From Lateolabrax maculatus (lineage: Eukaryota; Chordata; Actinopteri; Acropomatiformes; Lateolabracidae): a stretch of 64,000 nt of DNA. Positions 11,199-23,905 of the stretch are shown piece after piece. The notes under the pieces were generated by a model, which did not search any database, was not told where the DNA came from, and saw only the letters and a program-made list of their open reading frames with translations. The stretch lies in contig CM062199.1 of the NCBI GenBank assembly GCA_031216445.1, positions 10,873,001 through 10,937,000 of the forward strand, in the 5' to 3' direction. Position numbers and translations under genes: made by a program. Positions within the stretch are counted from its first letter, which is position 1. Each line of letters opens with the position of its first letter.

Positions 11199-13840
11199 CA
11201 TATAATAGTCCTGTTTTTTCCAGCAAATGGATAATGAAGGCCACAGTATTATTGCATTGGTACAAATTGAATTTGGAGAATAAAAGCGTGGTACAAAAAG
11301 GGAAAGGAGGCATCTCACTCTATTAGGGAGGGTAAAAGTGTTGAATCTCCCTATCTGAAAAGGATACAGCTGAAGCACACATTGATTTGGGTAATTTTAA
11401 TGGAATTAGTTGCGGCACATCAAGATGTACAAATTGGGTTAATTTTGAAAACATTTTTCTTTAAAGAAATGTGTAGAGCAAGAGGGGTGATGAGGAGAAA
11501 ATAATGCAGAAATGCAGATACAAAAGACAAAAGTCAACCTTCTCTTCCAAATCTCCACCATGGTGATTTTATACAGTAAGTGCTAAAGTGTAGCTTGCAG
11601 AGTGCACTTGCTCTTGTCATTTAAAGTTATGCATTTAGACTTACATGTATTGATTGCTTCCAGCTGAATAATGTCAATTCTTGACATTTAAGATCACATC
11701 AAGATTGTATATAGCAGAAAGGTTGCTATGGTTAAGGTAAAGGTTCCATATTTGAAGCACCTAACAGATGGTATTTTCTTTTTTTTCAAATATGTTAACT
11801 TGATAAAGACCTTTAAATGCACTGAGGAGGGAGCAAAGAGAAAGACTGCACTGCATATTATGATATCTTAGCCATATTTACCTTAATACACACAAAAGTA
11901 TGTATATACGCAGCACAAGCACCAATGTGCCTGAAACCAAAAATCCCTCCACTCACTCCTGCTACAAAGACTGCCATGTTGTTTGGAAGTCAATCACGCA
12001 AACTCTGTGTAATGTGCAATCTACTGCGCAGGAGCTGTCAAATAAACAAGTGGATCTTCAAATATGGAGAGGCTTATCTCTCACTTCCATTCCCTTGATG
12101 TTTTCTAATTCAAATGGTCTCATCAGCGTGGTTCTGAATACAGATTTGAGTGAGTACACACTCCTATAAACTTCATACCATCTCCAGAACCTCACATCTG
12201 CCTGGACAGCATTTGCAATTGGATTAAGAGTCATCTGATGCATATTATACCAGATAAACAATAAAAAAAAATGTTTGGCAGGTTCATTTGGTTTCAACTA
12301 TTCCACTCTCAAATGGCTTCCTTAAAAGGAGCACCGGGGGAGCAGTTTTTGTTTATGAAATCAACCTGTGCCATAATATCAACCAAAGCAGAAATATCAC
12401 AATATATTCTAAATGAATCCAGAGTTTCACACTTTTCTGCTAAACAAATCAGGACATGAAGCAAGGACGAATAGTGATATTTAAAAGAACATTTTACTGT
12501 AATTAATTTGATTATATGTGCTTTGTATTTGGTATATTAGGATTGTGTCACTTATGACTGCCCTTGTTGCTTGTTTAGGAGGTATGTGTCTCAATTGTAT
12601 CTCTTTTTGACTCATAATGTAATGTGTGCACCATGAATTCAAAAGAAAGCATTCATGTCCATGTGTGACTGGCTGCCAGTGGTGCAATAATGGATACCTT
12701 CCTTTGCCAAAGACCAAACTGCTTTAGTTTTCAGATGACAGTATTCCCAAAGCAGCTCTATTATTCGCTTGGCTGAATAATACGCCTTGTAACAACATTG
12801 ACAAATATACTTCTGGATATCAGAGGCAGTCTCTTGCCCATTATTCAACCCAATAATGTGGTTAGAGGGTCCAAAAGCACATTTTACATCCAATTTACTT
12901 GGACTGTGCAGTCTGGCAGCCTGCGGGCAGGACACTCAAAGCAGAGGATTCTGTAATGGTTGCATAGCTGTTGAAAACATTTGTTATGTAACCTCTGAAA
13001 TATAGAAAAAAAAATACAAGGCATGGTTGCTTTCTTACAGTCAAAACAACATAGAAAGAAACATCCCCTTTAGATTTTTATACATGCAACAATTGTATCT
13101 AAATACAGCCCTGTAGAGGACAAACATCTATGTATTTGCATTTTTATCACTTGCTCTATGTGTTGATGTGAATATCTTAAATACTATGTGTAATTTACCT
13201 TTCATGTGTGTTCTGTTCTTTTTTTTGTCACGTGTAGAGGTGAACTGCAGAGGTTTTATCCTCAAGATCATTACAATTGCCACTGAATCTGTAAATGTAA
13301 TGTATAGTTAGATGTGAACAGCGTGGGTTAAATAGCACTCAGTGATATGGAGAATTAACTCACAAGCAGGGCACAATATATTAACACACACTAAATTCTC
13401 TTAATGAGACACAAGTATTAATACTTACCCTAAACAAAAAAACTCATCACCCACATCTTGGATGACATAACATGTACAGTAATTGCTGGTTGTATGTGGA
13501 TGTTTGTGAATATGTGTGTGTTTGTGCAGATGAGAAAAAAGGGTAACTAAAATAGATGTTTATTTCAGCTACTTTCCTAAATCCTGTTAGGATTGTAAAT
13601 ATGTATCAAAGGTATCATGCTGTGCATTAGGCCCTGCTTCTTTCCCTCCAATAAATACAGCAAACAGATGATACCAACTGGATTTCGCAATTAGCCTTGC
13701 TTTGCAAAGTGGATTGGAAAGATGACCGTGATACATAAACATATATGTATGTTTTACATACATTGGCAACACATGCAAACACAAATGCCTTTATATGTAG
13801 CAACATGTGTATCACTTTTACTTATGGTACATGAACACTA
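11199..13840. other. intergenic sequence, nothing recognised
   Basis: AT-rich sequence without arrays, repeats I recognise, or convincing exons. Several 60-100 codon frames on both strands have no domain features and overlap each other in opposite directions. Confidence 0.6.
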
Positions 13841-15038
13841 AATTATCTCTAAAATGTGTTTCTTTCAGAAGATTACTTCATTATTGGTCGGCCTAACAAT
13901 CACATGCATTTTTGGAGAAGGGAACTCTTCTATGATGGCAGCACACTCTCTGATTGGTTAAAACTCATTAAAGCTTAGGGATATTTGTGTAATTCATAAA
14001 CAAGTCAGACAAGTTCTAAAAAAAATGTGGTTGTCATGCAATGACAATAGCTTTGGGTATAATTTTGGTAAGAGAAATTTAAGAGAAAAAGAGCTGTTTA
14101 TGATACACCAGCATCCCTCTATCAAGAAAAAACTGTAAAATAGAAAAGAAACTAAAAGTTATTATTTGTGTTATGATATCGATTTGATTTGATAACTTAT
14201 TTAAGGTAAAACAAAAAAATGTGAAGTGAGTCCCAATTAAAACTAATTCTAACATTCCCAAATAAATGAGACGGGCAGCATTCAAGTTCAGACATGTTAA
14301 ATCTAATCTTTAGCCTTTTAGTTTGTAATAGGAGTAACAAGGCTGTGCTGAACAGACACTCGTAAAAGTGAGAAAAACAATTTTACACATACAGTAAAGT
14401 GCAAAGATGACAAAATCAGACAGGCATGAATCAACTTCTGTTTCTGAAAGCAAGTTCATTAAAGGTGAGAAACAAATTGTTTTGAAACTTGCGTATTCAC
14501 ACATAAACTGAGTCTCCTTTTATCAAATATATCAAATGTAATAAAATCTACATTTACACTTATGAAGTATAGTATTCAAAAACAAACACAACTTGGTTTG
14601 ACAAAAGTCACAAACATCAAATCTAAAATGATGGAAAATGTAAAGTTTGTGGACAGTATGAATGTATTAATTCAAGGTATCTGTTTGCAGTAGCTTTATG
14701 TTGTTGTATGGTAGTTGTTGTATTTTTAAATAGCAGTAAGAAAGATAAGTTGCTTTTGCTTTCCTTTCATTACATTTACCTCAAACACAAGATTGTTATT
14801 CCTTTTGACACTCAAGCAATGTTGATTCCATCTGAGAGTATTTCTAATTTCTTCTTTAATTGTGCATACTCATTCAGTCTGATTGAAAGACCCTGCCAAC
14901 ATCACCCATGCTACTGCACCTCATGAACAAAGTCAATAAATGCTCTGCTTTGAATAGCCGTGGTATTTAATCACTTTCTTTTTATTTCTATGGACACATC
15001 TCACAGCAGATTTCTTAAGCAAGAGGCTTTTAGCTTTT
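13841..15038 (-). repeat. right arm of the 1.2 kb inverted duplication
   Basis: Reverse-complement partner of 809-2058, 11.8 kb away. The right arm has 24 extra bases at about 14385-14408 relative to the left arm and lacks the left-only block. Identity is so high that the two must derive from a recent event: two insertions of an unrecognised element, an inverted segmental duplication, or gene conversion between older copies. Confidence 0.9.
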
Positions 15039-15602
15039 ACTTCATCATACCAGGGCTCATAGAGAAGACTGATGCTATTTAGGAGAAAAAAGCAAAGCTG
15101 ACAATTTAAAGACGCATTATTCTAAGAGAAGCAATGGGTTCATTTTGGTAACTTTCTTTCTGAACACACATAGATACATACACTTGATGTATACTATTCT
15201 GATAACATTATACACACAGAGGACCCCGAAGAAAGAATGTCGATAAATCCAAATTCAAATTGAATCTGCCAATCAGATCACTTCCCCCCCAGGTCATATT
15301 GGTTTTCAGGAGGTCAGGGTTCACTCAGCAGAATCCTATCTTGTCAATATATAACACAGTGTAGTTTCCAGTCAGCATCTGGCATGTGTGTGCAAGTTTG
15401 TGTATGTGTGTGTGTTCCCAGCCGACCTGCCACAGGCCCTGTTCTGACAACAGATCTGTGTACAATGCAACAGGGAAGAAAGCCAGTCTATTGATCCAAA
15501 GCACAGGAGACATCAAAAGATCCATAGGAGAAAGATCGGAAAGGAGCAGAGAGCGCTAACGGTATGTACATCTGAGCATCTGAGCGTGTATATGTGTGTG
15601 TG

Positions 15603-15604
<2 letters not shown>

Positions 15605-15637
<33 letters not shown>

Positions 15638-15648
15638 GAGCGAGAGAG
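15605..15648 (+). repeat. (GA)n microsatellite
   Basis: Near-perfect GA dinucleotides, interrupted only by GTGAGAGC near the end. Confidence 0.9.
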
Positions 15649-16225
15649 ATCAATTTAATTTCATTAAATTTCTATCAAGTTAGATTTTTTGTTGGTCATG
15701 GATTGTCTTTACAATGAAATAGAATATGTTCCCGATCTTCCAAGATGATTGAATGATCATCTTGTCATTTTTGGAAAAAATCACAAATTTAATTAAAAAA
15801 AAAAAAAAAAAAAGATGTTGATATTTTATTGATATCTTCAGTGTGTTAAAAGCTACTGGAAAAAACGACTAGAGCAACATTCATTATTGTGATTTGGTTG
15901 GCTGAAGGAACAAGCGATGTTGTAGTACCGTAATAACACACACACACATACATGTAGATCCTGAGTTGAGTGACTTGCCAAATCTCTCGGTAGCAACATG
16001 GGCCCTGTGCCTAAAAGTCTGTGTCTGTGTGCTTGTGTGTGTGTGTGTGTGCGTGGGTATGTGAGCAAGAGAGAGAATCAAAGATTGAGAGAGACTGGAG
16101 GCATAATACAGCACATTTAGAAAAGGGCTTCATGTACCAAAACAACATTTCAATTACCATTCTGTTACATCAACCAGTAAGGTTTCAATCTCTCCCTCAA
16201 CTAATGCACATAAAAACACATTTGC

Positions 16226-16253
16226 TCACACACACACACACACACACACACAC
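16226..16253 (+). repeat. (CA)n microsatellite
   Basis: About 14 CA units. Confidence 0.9.
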
Positions 16254-17644
16254 GCCACAGCAGCCACTTACGCCATTTATCCTCTGTTTGTGACACAACA
16301 CACAAAAAGAAAATGTTCACCATTGTGTTCATGGCAAGAGATAAATGACACACTGAAAGACGGGATGAATAGAAGCAGGCAGTAGAGAGAACCTTGACTT
16401 AATGTGCTTGCAGGGAGCTGTTACAACATGAGCTTCCCTAATAAAGTAATTTTTTGGGCCAAAAAGGCTCCATTAAGATCATTTGTAAGGCAATGTATTA
16501 TCGTCATCATTACAGTCACAGTGGAAATGTCCCTTGTTTACTAAGAACAATAAAAGCGTGTGATTTGGTCTTGTCCATGTGTCAAAAAGTGACAAAACAC
16601 AAGACCTTACAACAAACCTTGCTAGTTCTGTGGTGAAGTCTCATCCAAGACTATAGAGCCAGTTAAAGTCTAAATCCCAATATATAGATAAAAAAGCTGC
16701 TCTGTCACTACGTGCATTTAGACAGTGGGGCATGCAGTAGGTTGTAGCTGTCAAAGCCTTATATGGTGCCTGAACTGAGCATTTAATTTGTTTCATTAAG
16801 AGGCACAGTGGGGGAAAAACATAAAAGTACCATAGACTGCCATAAATACTCCTTTTACTGTCCTATTTTAGTACATTATAGCTGAAATTGTTTTGCAACC
16901 CATTGTCTTTTTTGCTCTGCTAGCAGTGAGGCCTATTTGGCAATTTCAGTTGATCTGTCCGTCCATTCATCTACTAATTTGGTCAACAGCAAGATGTCTG
17001 CACTGGCTAAATTGTCACGAAATTTGGAACGGGTATTTATTGTAACTTTTTTCGTCAACCCCTGTCCTATCTTCTTGCATCATCGTGAGATCAAACATTT
17101 TCCTTTCATTAATGTAATGGCTGGCGGACAGAAAGAGACATTCATTCCATGTCCATGTCCAAAAGAAAAGCCCACATTTCTGGTTGGAAGGAGAAATAGA
17201 CATACTTTCAAACATTTTAAAAGGCTTTGACAGCGTAGTTGTAGAATGTATGTTATGAGGGTATTTTTACGTTACTCGGAGTATCTACTGCTGCATGTGA
17301 ACGGGAATATTAGTGGAATATTCATTTTCATTAGCCATGTAAACAGTAGGAATGTTGTCTTTTGACCAGATATTTTTGTGCATGTAAAAGTGATCAGGGA
17401 CACATGATGTATTACAGTGCTAATGCATGACATGTAATATGGATGGTTGGATATACAGTGAATCCCCTTAAAACTTTATTTTAGCTCCCTGTAAAGGTTT
17501 TGTTTGTCCAGTCTCTAACACATTCATCACCAAAGTTATTAGTTGGTCTTTAGCTGACTCCATCTGTTGACTGTCAACTGATGCAATAGAGAGCAACAAC
17601 TAAGAATTACTCTAGCTCTCACACTGTCTATATTTATACACAAG

Positions 17645-17671
17645 CCCCCCCCCCCCCCCCCCCCCCCCCCC
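17645..17671 (+). repeat. poly-C tract of 27 bases
   Basis: Uninterrupted run of C, followed by AACCCCCC and short CA arrays. Long pure C/G runs are rare and unstable; the length may be affected by sequencing error. Confidence 0.9.
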
Positions 17672-18251
17672 AACCCCCCTATGAAAACACACACACTTAG
17701 ACACACACACATTTAGTTTTAGCCCGCAGGTATTCATTTTTGTGCTCCAAGTGAACAACTTGAAGATTTCCCGTAAGAACCTGTTATAATTATAATAAAC
17801 AACTTCATCAGTATTCTAGGTCAGCATCAAGCAGGTTTTTTTTTTTTTAATTTATATCCTGATACAAATATTCTGTTACAAGTGAATATGTGTGTGTAAA
17901 TTCCCTTTGTCCTCCTATCTGCTTTGAACAAATGACTTAACCATACCTCTCATGACACAAGTGACAGTTTTTAACCTATTTGAAGAACTGGCTGTGCACA
18001 CGTCCTCCCTTTGTCCCTCCTGCCTACTAATTCATCTTCCATACGGATGACACAGTCCTGGGTACAATATGGCTTAAAACTGGCACATGGCGAGGGCACG
18101 CTGGGTGGAAACAAGACAAACGCACACACGCGCACACACTCATACAAAGGGGGATGGCAGACGGGACAGGGGTAGTGCATCTGCTCTTTAATTAAAATGA
18201 GAGGGGGGCCCAAGGATAAGGCCTGAATCAGGATGGGGCCCATGTGCGAGG

Positions 18252-18252
18252 G

Positions 18253-18285
<33 letters not shown>

Positions 18286-18342
18286 ACACAGACACACACG
18301 CACACACGCACACACACACACGCACGCACACACAGACACAGA
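18252..18342 (+). repeat. interrupted (CA)n microsatellite
   Basis: About 90 bases of CA with GACA and CGCA interruptions. It creates spurious threonine/histidine frames on the plus strand and cysteine/valine frames on the minus strand. Confidence 0.95.
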
Positions 18343-18405
18343 CCTCTGTTGTTGGTCCATGAGGCAGACAATTGCCCCCTACTGCAAACTGGAGAGACAG
18401 ATTGT

Positions 18406-18950
18406 CAGGGGTGGTAAGTAACTAAGTGCATTTACTTTAGTATTGTACGTTTGAGGTACTTGTACTTTACTTGAGTATTTCCATTTTATAATACTTTATA
18501 CTTCTACTCCACTACAATTCAGAGGTACATATTGTACTTTTCACTCCACTATATTTATTTGACAACATTAGTTACTAGTTACTTTGCTGATTGACATTAA
18601 TAGTACAAAATATAATCAACAAATTAATTATGATGTATTCCTATAGGTTAAAATAAGACTTTAATTTCCCAGTAAATTCACAGGCTAGCCAGCAGTAGGC
18701 CTATATAAAGGAATTTAAATGAGCTGCACCTTTACTAGCTGCAACATCAAAGTAATGAACACATTACTGCATCAATAATTATAATTCAATAATATAATAT
18801 ATTTTTCTCTGAAATTGGTCATTCTGCATAATGAATACTTTAATTTTTTGTACTTTTAGTATATTTTCATGCTGATACTCCTGTACTTTTACTCAAGTAA
18901 ATGTTTGTTTACTTGTAACAGAGTATTTCTACACTGTGGTGTTGCTACTA
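18406..18950 (+). repeat. non-autonomous interspersed repeat rich in AAGTA/TACTT motifs
   Basis: Starts GGTGGTAAGTAACTAAGTGC and contains GAGGTACTTGTACTTTACTT, CTTCTACTCCACTACAATTC, and near its end CTTTTACTCAAGTAAATG and CTTGTAACAGAGTATTTC. The alternating TACTT and AAGTA motifs at the two ends make it weakly self-complementary. I recognise it as a very abundant percomorph fish repeat, probably a non-autonomous DNA transposon. The far right end appears truncated. Non-coding. Confidence 0.75.
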
Positions 18951-19319
18951 AGGTGGGACGACAGAAATATAGAACTAAATACACAAAAAAGGGCAGAATG
19001 AAATAAACAGAAATCAGTAGTACAAGTAGAATTATATTCAACACAAAAATGTAACAAATGTCAATGGAGAAAAACAGAGAAAGGCACTTTGTACATCCTC
19101 CAATTCTAGAATAAATCTGAAAAACCATAAAGACTGAACTTTTCAAATCATAATTAGGTCTGCTGGTTGAAATTTGATCTACCTCCTCCATCCCTTCCCT
19201 TCAAATATTTCTTTTGGTCTCTGTCTTCCTCTTGATTTGATCCGTTTCAGACAAAAAGAAGTGTACTCATAGAATATGTACTTTACAATATCACTACACT
19301 TACAGAATCACAGAGAAAA

Positions 19320-19467
19320 GCATTAAAGAAGTACTTTGCAGATTTTCAACCGGCTTTGTAACATTACAATGTGGGTACTATGCAAATGAACAATGTTTTA
19401 CTTTCCTCCATATCCCTGCTCAATGATACAAAGCCGGTTAATAAGTGGCAAAGTACTCTTTTAATGC
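19320..19467 (+). mobile_element. 148-bp MITE-like foldback element
   Basis: The 46-base arms GCATTAAAGAAGTACTTTGC... (19320-19365) and its imperfect reverse complement ending GTACTCTTTTAATGC (19422-19467) enclose a 56-base loop. CCGGCTTTGTA and TACAAAGCCGG are exact partners. No transposase and no clear target duplication are seen. Either a miniature inverted-repeat element or an isolated foldback. Confidence 0.7.
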
Positions 19468-20013
19468 CTTCATAAGGTGGACACTATCAGGCACATATTG
19501 TAAGAAAAAAAAGAATCTCCAATGTGAACTTTATGTGGCAGGATAGAACACAATCACTGACCAGATAATACTTCAAAAGAAAAGGTTGAAAAGAAATAGA
19601 GATGGAAATGGACATACTTGAAATGATTTCATAACTATGTGAGATTGTGGTCATACAGCTGGTTACTGGGTAAGTGTTTCATTTCATGCAGCGAACATTA
19701 GCCAAAGTATATGTGTATATGTTGTTTAAAGGCAGCATGCACACTGTGACATACAATAATATACTGTATAATGTACTTTAAATGGAGCCACAAGTTTTTT
19801 AGTTTAGAAAATCCTCATTTTAAACTTTTCCCTGCAGATGTGTGTGGTTATGTGCACTGTGTGTGTGCAACTGAATCCATAGGGTCTCTCTGGGGAAAGT
19901 CTCTATCACTCTTTGGAAGAGAGTGTAACAGAGTGAGCGGGACACCATACATCTACCATGACTAACAGGATTAAACCTGACTGGGTAGGGAGACAGATAG
20001 AGGGAGAAGAAAA

Positions 20014-20036
20014 GGGGGGGGGGGGGGGGGGGGGGG
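20014..20036 (+). repeat. poly-G tract of 23 bases
   Basis: Uninterrupted G run within a purine-rich stretch. Confidence 0.9.
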
Positions 20037-20129
20037 CAATGACAGAGACTGGGAGAAATTAAGTGAGAGGACCAATGAGAGCAAGAGAGAAAGACAAGGA
20101 CAAGAGGAGTGAAGTTACGAGTGTCAATT

Positions 20130-20155
20130 GGGGGGGGGGGGGGGGGGGGGGGGGG
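20130..20155 (+). repeat. poly-G tract of 26 bases
   Basis: Second uninterrupted G run, 93 bases after the first and on the same strand; both follow GA-rich sequence. Confidence 0.9.
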
Positions 20156-20159
20156 CAAG

Positions 20160-23100
20160 TGTGTTTGCCTTTTTATTTGTATACATGCAGATGGTATTTT
20201 GTATATAACTATGACTACAGCTTCTTCTACAAGAAAGACTGATGATCCTTCCATTAGCCCTGCAGGGCACATATCCACCTAACCTCTCCCTAGAGCAATT
20301 TAAGAGCAATTTAGAAACGCTTTCACACTTTAATGCCCTTAACACTACTGAGCATACACAGACACACATTTACACACACACACACACACAGAAGATAGTA
20401 CTGCAGGAAGCGGAAAAGCAGAAAGCACAGGTTAGCAAGATCTGCTGTTACTAATGGTACAGCATCTAATATTAGATTAATATTTAACAATATCGCTCAC
20501 CACACGCTGGGTAAAATATGTTTTCCATAAGCATGTCCTCTGCAAAGTGTGAGCCCTGCTGAGCTGGGTTTAAACATTAACACCCTGCAAAAAATAATTT
20601 ACCACAAGCACTGCAAACTCACTTAACGCATCATTTGGAGATGTTATATTACTTGATACAGTCTGGGTTTGCGCTGGACACTACCAAATCTGGAAGTGTT
20701 ACGATTATTTTTTGCAGGGATTGTAGGCTCTGTTGTAACAGTGATATTTTGCAGCAAGGAGTGCAAAAAAAAATTAATCAAATTTGCTTACCAATGCATT
20801 AAGAAGTAATAACTAAATTAAAAGTCCCATGGGATGGACTAGTGCAGCAGATGTTGGAAATCAAATAATTGACCAGACAGGTGAACATGAATTTCCAAAG
20901 TGCTGCTCACTTAGGAAAGTACATCAGGACTGTCAGTGAAACCCCACACTGACAATGGCAGTCAACAGGAGGCTAGAATTTATCTCACAACAACTGGAAG
21001 AATGACACAAGTTTCCGTCACCAGTTTTTCAAAATGTAAACATTGCTCCACATATTCTGTGGCTGCCACTGGACTCGGTAGAAAAGGGGCTTTTGAAAAG
21101 AATCATCTATCCGTATTGTAGCACCACAGACAGCCAGAGAGAGGATGTTCTTCAACAGGATTCCAGCGGTGTGACATCCACTCTGCTAAAGAGTCCTACA
21201 GGTTAGAGAAGAGGGCTTAAACTGGTTCCTGAGGACAGCTTAAAAAAATTTAGATGAAAGTGAATGAGTAGAGCGCTGCCAGAGGTTTGACCTAATCAAC
21301 CTTGCTCAAGTCCCAAGTCAGTGCAAAGCAGAGAGAGTAAGTGAGTGGAGAGGAGTGGCAGCAATTTCCGCTGCCTGCCCGAAGCATTCTGTAATCGCTC
21401 TGCTCCCAGGTGCTGCAGGATCTGCTGTTCCCCACTCTGCTTTTTTTCCTTTTCTTTTTTTCTGCCCATTGCTCTGTCGCAGCGCTCAAAACAGGTTGTT
21501 TGTCTTATCAATAGTAACAAAGTGTGAATGCTGCCCTACAGTTGCACTATGGGCTGTTAGGTTGTGTTCTTTTGATTTCAGATGCAATGTGAAGTGAAAT
21601 TTAGAGGTGGCATGAATGCATATAAAGCCAAGTGGAAATGCAGTTTCACCGTGGGCAGCGAAGACACATGTGCTCAAGTTGGAAATGTTTCAACTTCAGT
21701 AAAGAACTTGCTGTTATCCCAAGTTGCATACCTCCACTCGCTTAATGTTCAGAGACAGCAGCAGGCCAGCAGGCCAGGAAGAAAATAAGTGAATCAGTTT
21801 GAGTCCCTGGTAAGTCTGATCTGTCACACACACGCAGAAACACTCCATGGAGGAGGATATGTTGTTACAGAATATGTCTGCACTGTCACTTAGAGAACAC
21901 ATTCATGGGTTGTTTATGGCTAAGGATGTTTTTAAGACAGACTGCTCCAGGCAAAATCATCAGTGCTCACATAAACTGAACTCAGGTATTGAGCCAAAAG
22001 TCTCCTTCCAAGTCCAATACCTGAATACAAAAATCAAAGTCAAATTAATTTCAATGGCGTTTCAATAATTATACATGCATATACATCTTAATACATACAT
22101 ACATTATACATCTTAATTATACACGCTGCAAATCATGGTAAACCAGTGCCCAGTTCTAATTGAATCTCTAAAATGAATCAGATTATGTTAAAGTTTGATG
22201 TGGAGGAAAGCATGACCAACACTGGGGTGTTGCAGTTGCTTTGAAATGTTTACTGTTTTGAATTTCGAATTATTTACAAGCAACATGGGGCATTACTACA
22301 CTAATAAACTAAAGATCACATTGATATCAAGATGCCTTTACACCCAACCACACAGGTCATGCCACTGAGTTTCAACCACATGCCAGAGTTTTTTGTGATG
22401 CAGAAGCATATCCACATGTAGCAGAGTGCCTCTTTCAAGTCATACAGCCAAAGTCAGTTCTCTTTAAGCATAAGTGAAATCTCAAATAAATCCAATTGGC
22501 TAATCAGATATGGCTTTAGGCCTCGTTCCCATCTATGTGCTGTTCCCTCCTTCACTAGCCACAGTTGAAGCGCCCTTGAGAAGGTGTTTGGCCTTCAGCT
22601 GCTGCAGTGGAGCAGCTCAGTGGACAACAGGAGTAAGTGGTCACTCTCGGCAGTGCCTAGCTGTGAATGTGAACCAAAGTGTTGCTGTAATAAAAGCAAG
22701 TTTGCTCTGTTGACTTTCTCTGGATGAATAAAGGTTGATACCCTATACACGCTGATGACTGATACAAACACTCAGAGAGATTATATAGCGCTTGTAGCCT
22801 ACACAGTATGCCACAAGGAATCCTAGAGAGGAACTGGAAAGTGGAGATACTATTATAATGGGAATAAATCAAGCTACACTCTGGGGCTTGAAAATGAAAC
22901 CTGACGTGGGCCATAAATCTTCAGGGATGTAAATAAAGCCGGACCAGAAATTAAATATTGGATCTTTGATATTAGATGACACTGCTACACCAACTCAAAG
23001 ATTCTCATCTTTTTACCTAAGAAAGAAATCTACAAATGACTAACATGCTCCAAAAAAAAAAAAAAGGAAGATAGAGAGAGAAAAAGATTTATAGAGAGCA

Positions 23101-23205
23101 AGTAAAGGGGCAGAAAGAGAGATTAATGCAGACAGTAGACAGCATGAGAGAGAACGAGAGAGAGAGAAAGAGACAGGGATTATGGGTACTTTTCTTTTGC
23201 AGCCT
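20160..23205. other. intergenic sequence, no gene recognised
   Basis: A CA array at 20373-20391 and a purine-rich stretch at 23040-23175. The region 21290-21680 has overlapping open frames on several frames of both strands, typical of moderately GC-rich non-coding DNA. No recognisable protein or repeat. Confidence 0.55.
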
Positions 23206-23790
23206 CATCACAAACAAATAAGCCGATCGTCAAGCCAGGCAATTAATATTCAAGGAATTAGTTTTCTTTTTTTTTAAAGAAAAAGGGGGGAGCGGAGATT
23301 TAGATTCTTTTCCCCTTTTGCTGCACGAGGATCCATTTTGTGAGCTTAGGCTATAAACAGCTTGAAATCACTTTGACAGCCTGCTCTATCTCTTAGAGTA
23401 CACACATGCGCACACACACAAATACATACACACACACATACCACAGGGGATTTTAATTTCAACCTGTGAAATTGTAATTGCCTGTTCTGTAAAAGGCAAA
23501 GGATTGTGGGGAAAGCTGAGTGCAAACTCTTGTGTATCTGTTCTGCCAGTCAGTTTTGTTTTTACCTTTGTTATCCGTTTATTGATTAATTCCTTTTTTT
23601 TAAACTTGTTTTCCATTCTTATCTTCATCTTTCTTTTCGGCTTCCTGTCTGCGCCTATCCTCTTCTGTTGCTCCTCGCTCTCGCTCTCACACTCTCCTGT
23701 GCTCTGATCTGTTTGTCTCACAGCGATGAGGCGAGCTGGCAGAGCTGACATTAAATTAACTGAGCTGTCAAGGCAGGAGACGGGCGCCAG
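23206..23790. promoter_or_regulatory. candidate conserved non-coding block
   Basis: Includes GCCAGGCAATTAATATTCAA (23234-23253), a TTGTAATTGCCTG motif with CAAAGGATTGTGG (23471-23513), and GAGCTGACATTAAATTAAC followed by TGAGCTGTCA (23742-23770), a pair of TGACA/TGTCA cores of Meis/TALE type. It is non-repetitive apart from an A/G run at 23270-23290. Regulatory function is an inference from composition and setting. Confidence 0.3.
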
Positions 23791-23905
23791 GAGAGGAAGA
23801 GAAAAAAAGAAAGAGCAGGGGGAAAAGGAAGAAAGTAAAGAGGAAATGAACAAGAAAGCGAGAAAAGAGGGACAGAGAGAGTGATAAAAGAGAGAAAAAC
23901 ATACC
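23786..23905 (+). repeat. polypurine stretch
   Basis: About 120 bases almost entirely A and G on the plus strand; could adopt triplex structure. On the minus strand it produces a low-complexity serine/leucine/phenylalanine frame that is not a gene. Confidence 0.7.

Larger units (their letters stand above)
15039..18405. other. intergenic sequence rich in simple repeats
   Basis: Contains a GA array at 15605-15648, an A run at 15795-15813, GT at 16033-16051, CA at 16226-16253, a 27-base C run at 17645-17671 followed by CA repeats, and the large CA array at 18252-18342. A degraded repeat may lie at about 16940-17070 (ACGAAATTTGGAACGGGTAT resembles the 26.1-26.5 kb repeat in reverse). No gene is seen. 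Confidence 0.6.

Noticed and set aside
17240..17400. Motif-rich stretch with GGAATATT and TGTAAACA words considered as an enhancer
   Set aside because: The alternation of GGAATATTAGTGGAATATT and CATGTAAAC words recalls a dispersed fish repeat, so a regulatory call was not supported.
17971..18360. 129-codon minus-strand frame rich in CVCVCV
   Set aside because: It is the translation of the CA/GT array at 18252-18342 and its flanks; the same holds for similar frames at 16021-16293, 32784-33270, 39717-39950, 40142-40393 and 55802-55993.
19820..20278. 152-codon minus-strand frame with polyproline
   Set aside because: The prolines come from the two poly-G tracts read on the opposite strand; the rest has no domain features and run lengths are uncertain, so the phase is not reliable.
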